From the NCBI RefSeq assembly GCF_030035675.1, contig NC_084482.1, positions 73,445,120-73,509,119 on the forward strand: a DNA stretch of 64,000 nucleotides, in the 5' to 3' direction. The position numbers and the translations under genes are program-made. Every line of letters begins with the position of its first letter. Positions within the stretch are counted from its first letter, which is position 1. The DNA comes from Rhineura floridana (taxonomy: Eukaryota > Chordata > Lepidosauria > Squamata > Rhineuridae). The notes beneath the pieces are model-generated. The model had not been told where the DNA came from. It ran no database searches and was given only the letters and a program-made list of their open reading frames with translations. Of this stretch, positions 10,650 to 21,442 are shown piece after piece.

Positions 10650-10819
10650 AAGGAGCCATGTCCCCGGCGCGGCGGCCTCGGCGGCTGCTGCTGAACAGGC
10701 CGGAGCCGGGTGCGGGACCGAAGGGAAGGGTGCAGCAGGGCTGCCGTGGGAGAACAAGAGAGACGACCCAGCCCTGAGCACTCGAGGGGGGCGGCTGCGG
10801 CGGTACAGAGTGCAAGATG
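10650..10819 (+). other. first exon of the host gene, mostly or wholly 5' UTR
   Basis: The right edge is a strong donor: AAGATG then GTGAGTG at 10820. The transcription start is not defined; about 10650 is a guess based on TTTAAA at about 10646 and the GC-rich purine tract. The exon carries an ATG at 10658 opening a 39-codon upstream frame that stops at 10775-10777, and a second ATG at 10817-10819, the last three bases of the exon. If joined to the exon at 20013, that ATG reads five codons (MVVWQ) and stops at TAA, three bases before the likely main ATG. This arrangement suggests translational control of the main frame (inference). Confidence 0.5.
10658..10777 (+). CDS. upstream ORF in exon 1 (39 codons)
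   Basis: ATG at 10658 with purine at -3, then an Arg/Pro-rich 39-codon frame ending at TGA 10775-10777. It is wholly within the presumed first exon and not in continuity with the main frame. It matters only if transcription starts upstream of it. It could equally be chance in GC-rich sequence. Confidence 0.25.
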   Translation: MSPARRPRRLLLNRPEPGAGPKGRVQQGCRGRTRETTQP

Positions 10820-11690
10820 GTGAGTGTACCCCGAGACTGAGCGCAGCTAGGAAGAGAAGGACCTGACCGGAGGGGATGGAGCCTGAAGAGGACGAGGAGG
10901 CGGTGCCTAGAAGGGGGACAAGTGACAGGGAGACGGGAGGGAGGGTGCCCGTGAAATGAGCCTTGCTATCAGGGAGGTAAGTGACAGGTAGGCCACGAGC
11001 GGGGTGGGAGATACGACACATTTTGCCCCTGAAGCGAGGAAGTGGAGAGGTCAGGTGGTGCATCCGAATGGGGCAGGTGTCAAAGAAGCTTGGAGAACGA
11101 GACACATAAAAGGTGTTGCAGGTGTCAGGGAGGTGACTGGGGAAGCCGCACCTGAAGCAGGACAGGTGGTGGGGGAGGTGGAATGTGTCCGTCAAGGGAT
11201 TTAAAAGCGGCAAGCAGGTCACAGGTGTGCACTCAGTGATAGGCATCTGTGCATGGCATCTGGTGATAAAACTGAGGAGGGTGCTCGTGAAGGGAGAATG
11301 TGATGGTGGTGGTGCTTAGGGTGGGGTATGAATTACTCGGGAGGTTTTTCAGCAAGGGGGTAGGTAGGTGTTCCTTTTGGGAAGAGAGCAAAAGAGCATC
11401 AAGGTGGGTGGGATGAGAGGACATCTGCCTGTTGCTTGACCCAAAGATCCAAGAGTTTGGGAGCTTAATTTGTAAAGTATCCAGCAGTCTTTTCCTTGGC
11501 ATTGTTCCCTTGTGTTGTCATGCATTGATGCATGAAGTTATTTTTGGGACAAATGGATGAGCCTTCACTAGCCCAGTACATGAGTTCCTGCACCCAGGGT
11601 GACAACTCACAGATGTGGTTTGTCTTAGATAGGTCTGCTTAGTGTAAGATTTCTGCTCCTCTCCACCCCCACCCCCACCCCCACTTTAAG
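10820..11690. other. start of intron 1, no gene seen
   Basis: Purine-rich sequence falls off in CpG content with distance from the promoter. Several GGTGGG and AGGTGG tracts make long open frames on the - strand that look like composition artefacts. A CCACCCC run sits near 11665-11682. Confidence 0.5.
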
Positions 11691-11770
11691 GTTGCAATCC
11701 TATACTTGCTTACCTGGGAGTAAGTTCCAGTGCACTCATGGGGACTTGCAACACAATCCTATATATGTTT
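11690..11770. repeat. ancient interspersed repeat, CTTACTTCTGARTAGACATG family
   Basis: GGTTGCAATCCTATACTTGC followed by GGGAGTAAGTTCC and CACAATCCTATA, the reverse-orientation half of the family. Confidence 0.6.
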
Positions 11771-12640
11771 ACTAAGAAGGAAGCTTTCTACCATTGACAC
11801 TGGCAGTTCATTTGGTTTTGGCTGTAGCTCAGGCAATATGCCAGTGGCTTGCTGGTAATCGAGAGTCAGGATGGTGCTTAAGGTTATTACCCTAAACCTA
11901 TTTATTTGGAAGAAAGTCCAATTCAAATTCAAGCAAGCTTTTTTCTGACTAATCATTGTTTGGATTAGGTTGTGGAATATGAAGCCTTGGTCAATATTGG
12001 TGTAGTGCTGTACTGTAAAATTCTTGATAGCAAGTTTTGGACCAAAACATTTCAAAGTTAATCTGAGGGAAAGCATGTTCTGTTCCAGTTATTATATTGC
12101 ATCCATCTTTACAAGACCCGGGTGTCTTCCTGTGTTTAGTGAGCATGCACCACAGATTTGCAAACCTGAGTTTTCTAGTGTTGAGCTGCTGTTGTCCTTT
12201 GGAAATAAAGTAATAGGAAGGTGAAATAGAATAGGTAGTGCCAAAACCACTGAGAATACTTGCATGAATTTTAATTTATGTGCAGCGAGGATGAAAGGCA
12301 TGTTTAGTGATGGGGTTAGTAGAACTGAAAAATGAATATTCTTGAGCATGAAAGGGAGTGAAGGAGTAATGTTGAATGTAGGCACCATTGGGTTGGGATT
12401 TGGAGAGAACCAAGTGTGTACCTCACTTAGTTACTTGCAGGAAGCAGTAAGACCGGACTTCATAATGTGTAGCAAAGGATTACTTTACTGAACATGGGCT
12501 GAAACAAGCCTCAATGGTGCCTACTGGGATTTCAGAAAAGTTACAAAATCCAGGAGTTAAAGGACAAACAGTTGGTACCTTAAAATGTATAGACCATCAC
12601 ACTAGACTAGATTACATGTGTTTTCCTATGCTGTTTTAGA
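11771..12640. other. intron, no gene seen
   Basis: AT-rich intronic sequence with no motif, splice pair or repeat that I can support. Confidence 0.5.
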
Positions 12641-12644
12641 TGAG

Positions 12645-12745
12645 TTTCAGAGGTACAGCCATGTTAGTCTGTAGCAGCAGAAGTAATGATGAACTTAAAA
12701 GATTAACATTTATTACGCCATACGTTTTTGTGAACTAGCGTCCAC
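12645..12745. repeat. interspersed repeat, CCATGTTAGTCTGTAGCAGC family
   Basis: Contains CCATGTTAGTCTGTAGCAGC, then GAACTTAAAAGATTAACATT and a TTTGTGAACTAGCGTCCACT block. A second copy begins at 19058 and a trace at 26000. Known to me as a common reptile repeat; I cannot name its class. Confidence 0.5.
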
Positions 12746-12828
12746 TTTCTCTGACCAGTCTAGTTAGTTCAATTAACAATACTTCTAGCATATATCAACA
12801 TAATGTTAATCTAAAATACATAATTGCT

Positions 12829-13255
12829 TGGTTTGTGTGTCATGCTAAGTCAAACCAAGGCTTAGTGTGAACATGTGAGTGTGTGGGTTCCCAGAGAAGA
12901 GATTGTAACAACTTTTCTTATCCTCCAGTCCTGCTGCCACTGCGTTGAACTAAACCATGGTTTGACTTGGTGTATTGTAGGAACCCAGGCTTGTGGTTTA
13001 GCTCCTGCAGATAAATCCACGAACCATAAACCATAGAGAAACCTTGGTTACAACCATGGTTAGGCTAGAGAGAGTTAAACTACAAACCCTGGTCTGGATG
13101 CCACACCAAAGCTTAAGGCTAAGCAAAACCATAATTTAGCTCTGTGCAGCAAAATAACATCTGGAGAGGAGCAAAATAACTGTAATTCCCTTTCTGGGAG
13201 CTTGCATATTCATGCTAGGTCATGGTTTGGCTTAGCGTGATGTGCAAACCAGGCT
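12829..13255. mobile_element. non-autonomous DNA transposon with AAACCATGGTTTGG-type ends
   Basis: The left end TTGGTTTGTGTGTCATGCTA and the right end TAGCGTGATGTGCAAACCAG are imperfect inverted repeats. Inside are several AAACCATGGTTT-like palindromes. A shorter relative is at 557-720. The target duplication is unclear, so the superfamily (hAT suspected) is open. Confidence 0.5.
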
Positions 13256-13339
13256 AATGTATGAGGATGGGCCTAATCCTAAAGGAATAAAAATGCTAAA
13301 GTGATGAAAGCAAGCACTTAATGGGACATCTTATATCGA

Positions 13340-13430
13340 AAGCAGCCATTCCCAAACTTTGGGTCCCCAGATATTGCTGGACTATAGTTCCCATCATTCC
13401 TGATCATTGTCCAGGCTGGCTGGGGTCTTT
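13340..13430. repeat. palindromic interspersed repeat, TCCCATCATTCCTGA family
   Basis: Has TTGCTGGACTATAGTTCCCA then TCATTCCTGATCATTGTCCA. Other copies are at 19435-19560, 41283-41388, 46752-46835, 52638-52705 and 53638-53708. The full unit contains a direct and an inverted copy of the TTGGACTACAACTCCCAT block, so it can fold on itself. Confidence 0.55.
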
Positions 13431-14180
13431 GTGGAGTCCTGTCCTAAAGAGGCTTGCCTAGTGTTTATTTCTGTTGGATAGTTTTGATACTACTTTAATA
13501 GCTGTTTTTAGCATATGGTGATTTTTCATTGTTATAAACTGTCTTTGGGGAGGGAAACTAAATTGAAGGGCAATACAGAAATCTTTTAAATAAAGAAAGT
13601 GGGTTGGATAGGCAGAAGCACAGTTTGCCTTTTAAGTGCTCACCCAGGGGAGTTGCTGCTTGCCTCTGGTGCGTGGCAAGATTGCGTGGCTGGTGATGGA
13701 AGTCTGGCCTTCTTGTGTGTGTGTGTGTGTTAGCATCATCTTGGCATGTAATTGTTGATTGATTGGTTTTTCAAGGATATGTTACTGCAGAAATTAATGC
13801 AATGAGAAGATCTGTTAAGTAATAGTTGAGAGGTGATTTTTATGTATAGATTTGGCATGGAATCTCTGGAATTAACTTCCTTTAAAAGAAAGGCTATTTT
13901 ATTAAACTTAGAACAACTGTTTCAGTCTGTTTGCATGTTCAGGCAGTTGTTGATTAAATGTGCATTCCATAATTGAAGGCTTGTGATTGCAGACAGAAGA
14001 GTGAATGCATGCTTTTTCATTATAATGGAATGATTAATGTGCTTTGCAATGTTATATTTAAAGTTATCATTTAGTTTATGGTGAAAATGAGTGTCTGAGT
14101 CCAAATGCAGCACTGCATCTAAAGTGTAGGCAGATTATTTAGTGTCTTCAGAAAAATAACATATATGTGGAAGGACTTCT
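13431..14180. other. intron, no gene seen
   Basis: Holds a GT microsatellite at about 13713-13730 and otherwise unique-looking AT-rich sequence. Confidence 0.5.
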
Positions 14181-14181
14181 C

Positions 14182-14258
14182 TGGGCTCCTGCTGGGAGGA
14201 AGGGTTTGATATAAATAAAATAATAAATAAAATAATAATTAAATAAATAATATGGCTC
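14182..14258 (+). mobile_element. L2-like LINE 3' tail
   Basis: GGGCTCCTGCTGGGAGGAAG followed by GATATAAATAAA and an AATAA repeat. This matches the tail of the L2-like fragments at 49.0 and 50.9 kb (there on the - strand). Confidence 0.55.
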
Positions 14259-14484
14259 TACTTGTGGTGCTAACGAAAGAGAGCCCAGAAAGCCAGCCTT
14301 AGAGGAAGCTGTTGCCTCTTGGTAGGAGAGAGGCTACAGTTTCAGAAAAGATTATTGTGAAACTCTCCTTTGATCTACACAATGGGAAAATATTTTCTGC
14401 TCGAAAGCATTCCTCGGATGCTGTGTTTCTCACTTCTGCTTGTTAGCTTTATCCCTCCCTTCTTTGCATACTCTGTTGCTGAAA

Positions 14485-14565
14485 TTCAGATTGTAAGTTC
14501 CTTCGGGCTGGGGCCTATCTTTCCAGAGTAATGTTGGTAAAGAACCATGTACATGGGTAGTACTG
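14485..14565 (+). repeat. repeat tail fragment (GATTGTAAGTTCCTTCGGG type)
   Basis: GATTGTAAGTTCCTTCGGGC, then AAAGAACCATGTACATGG. Resembles the end of a LINE-mobilised tail of the type GTAAGCTCCTTGGGGC...CATGTACA, known from vertebrate interspersed repeats. Confidence 0.4.
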
Positions 14566-14734
14566 CTGCAGAAGTGACACCGTGCTGGGAACATCAGGGG
14601 GCATGCTTTTCTATCTGCCTTGCCTCCTCACCCCTGCTCTTTCTGATATCCTTTATGGGGCTACCCATTACCAGGGAGATGAATGTATTTGGGTTTTGGT
14701 TGTTGCTTTTTAAAAATGTTAAGATTTTGCTGGC

Positions 14735-14860
14735 TTAAAGTTTTGTAAATTGTGTTTTTTCCCCTACTTATGTTTGTGTGTATTCTTTGTAAGCCACCTT
14801 GGGGGCCTTTTTGGCCAAAAGGCAGCATAGAAATAAACCATAACTTAAATAATGTTGTCA
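14735..14860 (+). mobile_element. LINE 3' tail fragment
   Basis: TGTAAGCCACCTTGGGGGCC pairs with GGCCAAAAGGCAGCATAGAA, then AATAAA: the hairpin-plus-AATAAA ending of L2-like LINEs. Confidence 0.5.
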
Positions 14861-15075
14861 AACTCAATAAGATTAATGTTTCCCTTTGCAATTGCATAGT
14901 TTCTATGTGCCAGCGTAGTTCCTTGTCGCTAAATTAAACTACATTGAGGTCATTTGTGACAGAAAGTGGTACATAAAAACTTTAAATAATACATGACAGT
15001 TGTGTCTGCTAACCAGGAAGTTTTATACATGTATACCTTCTGGTCTGGGTGCTGGAAGCAGAAATTCCTTTATTA

Positions 15076-15158
15076 TGCTGCAGCCCTATGCGCACTTCCC
15101 TGAGAATAAATATAGTGGGACTTAGTTATGTGTAAACATGCATAAGATTGCACTGTTA
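15076..15158. repeat. ancient interspersed repeat, CTTACTTCTGARTAGACATG family
   Basis: GCTGCAGCCCTATGCGCACT and AACATGCATAAGATTGCACT flank a GTGGGACTTAG core. Confidence 0.55.
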
Positions 15159-15892
15159 GTTTCACTTACACGGCTTTGATAATCATACTGCTCTAGCACA
15201 TTTTGCTGGATCCAAACTATAATAATCTTAAAATGGTGAACTGGTATTTCTTTGGGAATGCTCCCTGCAGAACTAATACCATTCTTTTTCATTTGTTTGC
15301 TTCTGTGTTTCTGCACAGTATCTATGACAAATTACAAGGTTACTGTCTTATATTTCTGGACTTGCCCCATGTAAAAGGGGTCTGTAGAGCAGCAATTTGG
15401 GTGCCTGAACTGTGCTTTTAACAACTGCCACTTGAAATAGATTAATTACTCAGTAGATGCCAGAATAATTTCCTCCTTGAGCAATGTACTGTACTTTCCT
15501 CTGGCAAAAGTGCATGGCAGAGGGCAACATGGCAGTGCATCAATTCACCACATTCAGTATTTTCTGTGTAGTGATATTTGTTAGAGGTACCCTGTTGGTG
15601 ACAAGCCCTGCTTAGTTCTTTGGCCCAAAAGCCAGCAGGAGAATCTGACAGGGCAGGGAGCTTGAGAACCAAATTTCCTCTCATCATCATTATGATTTTC
15701 CAGGCAAAATGTTTGCGTATGGGCACAGTTTTATTGCTGCTGTTCTTGTGTTGCATCTTGGTGAACTCAAATCAGATTCACAAGGTCACTCCGGTCCTGG
15801 CACATGCCACAGTGTAACAGATTGGGAGGAAGCATTTCAGAGGAGCTGTTGTGGTCCTTCTGATGAATGTATCATTCAGGAAGAGCTTGTGT

Positions 15893-16215
15893 GGAATCAC
15901 AGAATAGTAGAGTTGGAAGGGGCCTATAAGGCCATCAAGTCCAACCCCCTGCTCAATGCAGGAATCCAGATCAAGGCATTCCTGACAGATGGCTATCCAG
16001 CTGCCTCTTGAATGCCTCCAGTGTCGGAGAGCCCACTACCTCTCTAGGTAATTGGTTCCATTGTCGTATGGCTCTAACAGTTAGGAGGTTTTTTCTGATG
16101 TTCAGTCGAAATCTGGCTTCCTGCAACTTGAGCCCATTATTCTGTGTCCTGCACTCTTGGACGATCGTGCGGGAAGAAAGGTGCAACCAGTTTGTCATCC
16201 TGGGGAATAAGATTT
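15893..16215 (-). mobile_element. CR1 LINE 3' fragment
   Basis: Starts at GAATCACAGAATAGTAGAGT, the usual CR1 3' terminus in reverse. On the - strand it reads NNGLKLQEARFRL, then KNLLTVRAIRQWNQLPREVV and LEAFKRQLDSHL, the C-terminal end of CR1 ORF2. The + strand CR1 at 42113-44217 ends in the same protein block (NNGLKLQEARFRLDIRKNLL), so the two are close relatives. It is 5'-truncated at about 16215 and lies in intron 1. Confidence 0.85.
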
Positions 16216-16865
16216 GCCAAATTGTTCTGTATTTTATCTTGTGCTCCGTATCCCCCAGCCACATATGTTTGCTCAGACAGTCATGGCCTCACTTAGTGTC
16301 ACTTTTGGGTATCTATCTCCTCCTAGTGGTAACTACATTTGTTCTTCTGTTGCTTGCACTGGCCCATGCACTCAGTTCAGTACTAACTACTCTCTATTAA
16401 GTAGCAGCTCTTCTCCAGGTTCAAAATGGACATTCTGCATCTTTGCTCTAGATTCTCGATACCGTCTAAAGAGAACAATCTGGATCTAATAGAACTAGCC
16501 AGTCAGAAACTAGCATGGTGACTGTAGACCAGGCTATATTTATTTTCAATTTCTCTTATGTCTGTACTACTAAAATATTCTTTAAATGAAGGTTTGGTCA
16601 ACTAAGCCTGCTAAAAATCATAAGGCAGATCTGTGGCTAATGAGTTTGTTTTGTATTCAGTTATTTCTGTTTTGATTATGTATTTTTAAGTCTTTGGAAC
16701 ATACTGCAGTCACTTCAACCTTTCCATTGTTAACTTTCATGTTTGAATTTTAACTTACAGGTTTTTTCAGTTTCAGCAGGTGTAACTTGAAGAAAATAAA
16801 TATTCTGAAACTTGAGAGAAAGTGTTGTTTGTGTAGAATTCAAAGCTGCCATCTTAAACTAGAAA

Positions 16866-16953
16866 GCAGCAGTGCAATCCTATGCATGTCTGCTTAGAAG
16901 TAAGTCCCACTTCAGTGGGGCTTACTCCTAGAAAATTAGGTATAGGATTGCAG
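16866..16953. repeat. ancient interspersed repeat, CTTACTTCTGARTAGACATG family
   Basis: AGTGCAATCCTATGCATGTC then AAGTAAGTCCCACTTCAGTG and TATAGGATTGCAG; one of the best-kept copies, showing both ends as inverted CAATCCTAT/ATAGGATTG. Confidence 0.65.
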
Positions 16954-17804
16954 CTTCAGGCTCACTTTCTTGTAAGTCCCAATGAACCCAATGGCTTGGA
17001 TGGTGAGTTCTCTTCTGTTGGTAGGAGCATCCCACGAGTTAGACTTCTGCTCACAGAACTCTTCTGCAGGTAGAAGAGGAGCAGAAATTTGCTGATTTCC
17101 CCCTGCAGTTCCTCAGTCTGCTCTGGAGGGCTAAGGAACCATCTGGAGGAAAAGGAGAGGGACTATAGGGGGAGTGGGAAATTGGGGAGAAAATGCTTCT
17201 CTGTGCCCCCCTCCTGCTAGCAGGATCCTTCCTGGATCAAAAGCCTACTGTGAATGGAAGGGACACTTAAGATCCAAGCTGATAGGCATTACTTAAGCTT
17301 GGATTGGATTGGGCTGTTAACAGTAGAGTCTGGAATACTCGGATTTATTGCCAGTGTCTTGCATGTTATGTATTCCTGTTCCAGAAAGATTTGTGAGGTA
17401 GTCCTGCGGATTATGCCTATGTAGTAATATATTTCATATGCATATTAATTGCTGAATAAAATTGCTAGGTAAACCAGAATGCAAAATAATTATTTGGAAA
17501 TCAGAGGGCTTGCTAGAAAAGCCCCATTACAAGAACATATAGTGGACATGTGTGTATTCTCTCTCTCTGTCCTACACATACTTAAAAATAATACAGTCAG
17601 TTTTAGAAGAAAGGTAGCTTCCATGCCCAAAATTAAATTGGGATCTTTGAAACAGGGTTTTTTGCTAATGACTGTATGAATGAAAGTAATAAGACATACC
17701 TAAAATGTCTTCATGCTTATTTTTTTCTGTATATCATGTTGGTTTCAAAATGTGATTTTACCCACAGTAAAAGTAGTTAATAAAGTTCACTAATAGAGAA
17801 TTGA

Positions 17805-18034
17805 GAGCCAGTGTGGTGTAGTGGTTAAGGTGTTGGACTACGACCTGGGAGACCAGGATTCGAATCCCCACACAGCCATGAAACTCACTGTGTGACTTTG
17901 GGCCAGTCACCGCCTCTTAGCCTCAGAGGAAGGCAATGGTAAACCCCCTCTGAATACCGCTTACCATGAAAACCCTATTCATAGGGTCGCCATAAGTCAG
18001 AATTGACTTGAAGGCAGTCCATCATCATCATCAA
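17805..18034 (+). mobile_element. Sauria-type tRNA-derived SINE
   Basis: The head is tRNA-like with a pol III box A region (GTGTAGTGGTTAAGG, 17815-17830) and box B (GGATTCGAATCC, 17856-17867). The body has CTCACTGTGTGACTTTGGGC and GGAAGGCAATGGTAAACC. The tail ATAGGGTCGCCATAAGTCAG plus ATTGACTTGAAGGCA matches the tail of the BovB LINE at 31517-34646, and a trinucleotide ATC repeat closes it. Sauria SINEs are known to borrow BovB enzymes (established), and both partners are visible in this window. Confidence 0.9.
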
Positions 18035-18035
18035 C

Positions 18036-19057
18036 AGACAATATCAAGATACAGTATCCTTGGCCCTTCAGCTTGGCTTATTTCATATATGGGATTTCAT
18101 TTAGGATCCATTCAAACCAATGTGACAATGCTAGTTTGAAGGAATTGTCTGAACCCACAACAAAATCTATTACATCTTACATTACAGTTTCCTTTATGAG
18201 AGGTTAGCTATTTGAGTTTTGTAGGCGAAACTACAAGAAACATTGTTGATAAAAGCTGGGATAGTACCTGGTAAACAGATGATTTCACATAATTTAATAA
18301 CAAACAATGTAAATCCTATATGTAGGCATAGTAGCTATCCTTATGCCTAGAAAGTTATAAGAAACTTCTGAAGGTCACATCCTTTGAAACAGGATACCCC
18401 AAAGGTGGATTGCATTAATATTTAGTGAATGCTGGGGAGCACAACTGTCATACAGTTGTCTTTCTTACTTTTATCTTGGACTCAGTGCAAGCATACTCCT
18501 TTTGGGAGATGACTTGATCTGTGGAACTGTGCATTGATTGTAATGGCATGATTTAATGCTTATGCTGCTTTGTGCTGCAGCAGTCACACAAGAGATGCTC
18601 CTGATCCTTGGCTGGTGAATTGAATGCTGTCTGAACTAGCACTGAGTGACTCCACCTCTCTCTTTCTCCTTCCCCACTGCTATTTTGTGACTTTAACAAA
18701 GTTCCATAATTTTTTGTGTGGTTTAGAGTGTGAGAGCTCCTTGTACTTTAGCACTCCAGCTTGAGAATGTAGTCATCAAGCCTTAGCATCATTGATGGTC
18801 ATCAATTTTGTTTTTTTGTTTTATAATTTCTCCTGTCATTTTATGAATCATTTAATTTTATTTAGTTCTTTGAATAATGTAGACTGCATATTGCACTACT
18901 GCTTCTGAATAGGGTTTTGGAGTCTTATAATGACCAAAATGTGGTTAGGACACTTTTCACTAACAGTATGGATGAGGATATAGAGCTCATTCTGCTGTTC
19001 TTTTATAATGCATGTACAGACTTGGTGTTAAATCCTGAACTAGATAATTCACTGTGG
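18036..19057. other. intron, no gene seen
   Basis: AT-rich intronic sequence without a supported feature. Confidence 0.5.
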
Positions 19058-19136
19058 ACAACCTTTATGGAGAGTTCCAGGGGGGTAGTTGTGTTAGTCT
19101 GTTGCAGCGAAAAAACAAAGACACAAGACTCTTTGT
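19058..19136. repeat. interspersed repeat, GTGTTAGTCTGTTGCAGC family
   Basis: GGGGGTAGTTGTGTTAGTCT then GTTGCAGCGAAAAAACAAAG and ACAAGACTCTTTG. Same family as 12645-12745. Confidence 0.5.
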
Positions 19137-19350
19137 TTATGGTGAGAACATAAGGACAACATAAGAGCCCTGCTGAATCGGGCCAAAGGCCCATCTAGTC
19201 CAGTGCTGTGTTCTCACAGTGGTCAAATAGATGCTTCTTCTGGGAAGCCTAAACACAGGACCTGAGTACAATAGCACTTGCCCCACCTGCGATTCCCAGC
19301 AACTAGTATTCAAGGTATACTGCGTCTGGCAGTGGAGATAGGACATAGCC
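19137..19350 (-). mobile_element. CR1-like LINE 3' fragment
   Basis: AGAGCCCTGCTGAATCGGGC, GGCCCATCTAGTCCAGTGCT and TTCCCAGCAACTAGTATTCA form a known order, repeated at 29555-29766 where it adjoins LINE coding sequence on the - strand. So this is the 3' non-coding end of that CR1-like lineage. Confidence 0.6.
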
Positions 19351-19434
19351 TATGGTGGACAAATTAAGGGTGCCACAAGTACAGTCCAAAGCATGAGAAA
19401 ATACAGTTTAGATAAGATATGGAAAACCCATGGG

Positions 19435-19562
19435 CCTCTAGCTGATGATGGACTTGAACTCCCATCAGCACCAGCCATCAGGGCCAGTTGTTAGGCATGA
19501 TGGGAGCTGTAGTCCAACAACATCTGAAGGCTCACAGGTTAGCCACACCTGACACGGGTGTG
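19435..19562. repeat. palindromic interspersed repeat, TCCCATCATTCCTGA family
   Basis: GGACTTGAACTCCCATCAGC and ATGATGGGAGCTGTAGTCCA face each other as inverted arms; CAACATCTGAAGG ends the unit. Confidence 0.6.
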
Positions 19563-20012
19563 TGTTCCTCTAGTCTGCTGAGCTAGGGAAGAGGTGTAGA
19601 AAGGATCCAGGCCTGCCACTAGGCCACAGTGAGACCTACAGGCTTTCGTGGTCCAGTATGGGCATGGTACAACCTCCTTCTGCCTGTTTCACTTGTGATA
19701 CCATGCTGCTTGTTGGCCAACCTCTGTCCTACAATAGAGTTGAGGTTGGCATGTAGAATATTTTTCATTTTCTTGTAACATACTAGTCTATTAAACAAGA
19801 ATTTCTATGCTCCACACCAGAAATGTGAGCTGTCCTTAGTCAGGAGGCATTAGCTAGAGTTCTGAATTTGTGTAACAAACATACAAATATTTTTATAACA
19901 AACTTATGGAAGTCGTAAGTGTGCTAAATCTTAATCAAAATGTCTTAAAAGGGCTTGTGTGAAATTCAGTCTTTTGAACATGAGACATTTTGTCACCTTT
20001 TTTTAATTATAG

Positions 20013-20472
20013 GTTGTCTGGCAGTAATTGATGCAAATCCACCCAAGCCTTGATGGTTGGTTTCTGGAACTGACACAGCAAAATCCACAAGGAATGGAGA
20101 AAGCTGTTTCCACTCCTTTAACAGAACAGCAGACAGAGTGTGAGGATGATGGAGAAAAAAATGTGCTAATGACCCTAGTGTCAAACAAAGAGGATTGTGC
20201 TGCCCTTGAGTGCCCTCAAGGTGAAGAAAGAATAACTGCCTTTTTTAAAGATGCAAAAACATCCCTGGAGAGTGTGGCTTTGTTGGGGGCATCGAAGGAA
20301 GGGGGGATTGTTCTCAGGAAGCCTGTCCGTAGTTCTTCAGAGAAACTAGAAGCAATGAGTAGAGAGGGAAAAGTGACTGATGAGATGTGTAACCGTAAAG
20401 ACGACCCCAGCTTTTTGTCACCATTCACTCATCAACAGCCAGATGATGCTTTGGAAGCCTGTAAAATGACTG
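20013..20472 (+). CDS. coding exon of an unrecognised host gene
   Basis: A pyrimidine-rich acceptor (CACCTTTTTTTAATTATAG) ends at 20012 and a near-consensus donor GTAAGT starts at 20473. An open frame starts at ATG 20031 (MQIHPSLDGWF) and runs 147 codons to the donor, leaving phase 1; an in-frame TAA at 20025 bars longer extension on the left. The product is acidic and hydrophilic, rich in Glu, Lys and Ser, with no domain that I recognise. It may be the disordered N-terminal part of a nuclear or cytoplasmic protein (inference). A second possible start is the Met in NPQGMEKAV. The exon is followed in phase by 21443. I could not match it to a known gene. Confidence 0.6.
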
Positions 20473-21442
20473 GTAAGTCCTGTGCCTTGTAATTACAATC
20501 ACTTTTTAGAAAAAGACCTTTATAAGTGTGTTTGTTTCAAAGTAGATAGGGTAGAGGCCTGGCAGGCTTCTTAGATGAAATTGACGATTTTGTTTTAACA
20601 AATCAAATGTCAGTCCAGAAAATGGTCATGAAGGCACTTTGACATGATTCTGTTGCTGTGGCTATCTTCATCCAAGTAGGAGACCATGCATTTCCTCAGC
20701 TGCAATGTATAAAGTGGCCTGTAGTATATTTGCTTGTGACATACAAGGACAGGATCAAAATGCATCTCAGAGTTCAGCAGCATAGCTGCAGTTTGTGAGT
20801 TCAGCACCACAGACAGGGATCTGAATGTAAGCTGTGCATAATGTGACCAACAACTGATGCCTGAATTTGTTTCATCCAGAAGAATCCTCTGCAGTACTTA
20901 CATCCTAGGTTTGTCAAAGTTGGGATACTAATAATATGTTTCAGGTATTTGGTGCCTGGCCTGCATATGACAACTACGCAAATAAAAATGGCTGTTTTGC
21001 TGTTTAGGTATGCTTTATTTGACAATGCACTGTATGCCTTTTTAAAGCTTAAGACAGTGGTCTAGCATTGTGTAGTGATACATTCCAAGAAGGAAAGCTA
21101 TGAAAGGCAAGTTTCTAAGAGAAGTATACACAACAAATACTTTTCTTAACTCCATGTACGTAATTAAGACTTTGTGAGAAGGTTGCAACAGGTGCAATGC
21201 TTCCTGCTCCTCCTGTGATTTTCCATATTTTTCTGTGCTACACTTTGCTGATTTGCCGTGTTCCTTTGCTACAATTTATCATTACAGTATTCACAACATG
21301 TCTTTAGTTCTACAGGGAAGCATGAGAATCTACCCTCATTCTGACTTCAAAGTTAGGTTTTTGAAGAATTTAGATATTTTAAGCAGGTATCTATGAACAG
21401 CAAGCGTACAGTAAACAAACATGCAATGAAATAGTTCTCCAG
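20473..21442. other. intron between the two supported coding exons
   Basis: Bounded by GTAAGT at 20473 and TTCTCCAG ending at 21442. No repeat family was recognised in it. Confidence 0.4.

Larger units (their letters stand above)
9990..10819 (+). promoter_or_regulatory. CpG-rich promoter with CRE-like sites
   Basis: This is the only clearly CpG-rich stretch of the window. It has a perfect palindromic CRE, TGACGTCA, at 10470-10477, a second CRE-like GACGTCAC at 10531-10538 and a TTGACGTC at 10107-10114. It also has an inverted or direct CCAAT near 10014 and TTTAAA near 10646. CREB/ATF proteins bind TGACGTCA in many housekeeping promoters (established). The site order points to transcription to the right, into the exon that ends at 10819. 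CpG content extends left to about 9900, so divergent transcription is possible but not shown. Confidence 0.6.

Noticed and set aside
10647-11246. Long - strand frame across the promoter
   Set aside because: Pro- and Ser-rich text produced by GC- and purine-rich composition; it spans exon 1 and the donor on the other strand and has no motif.
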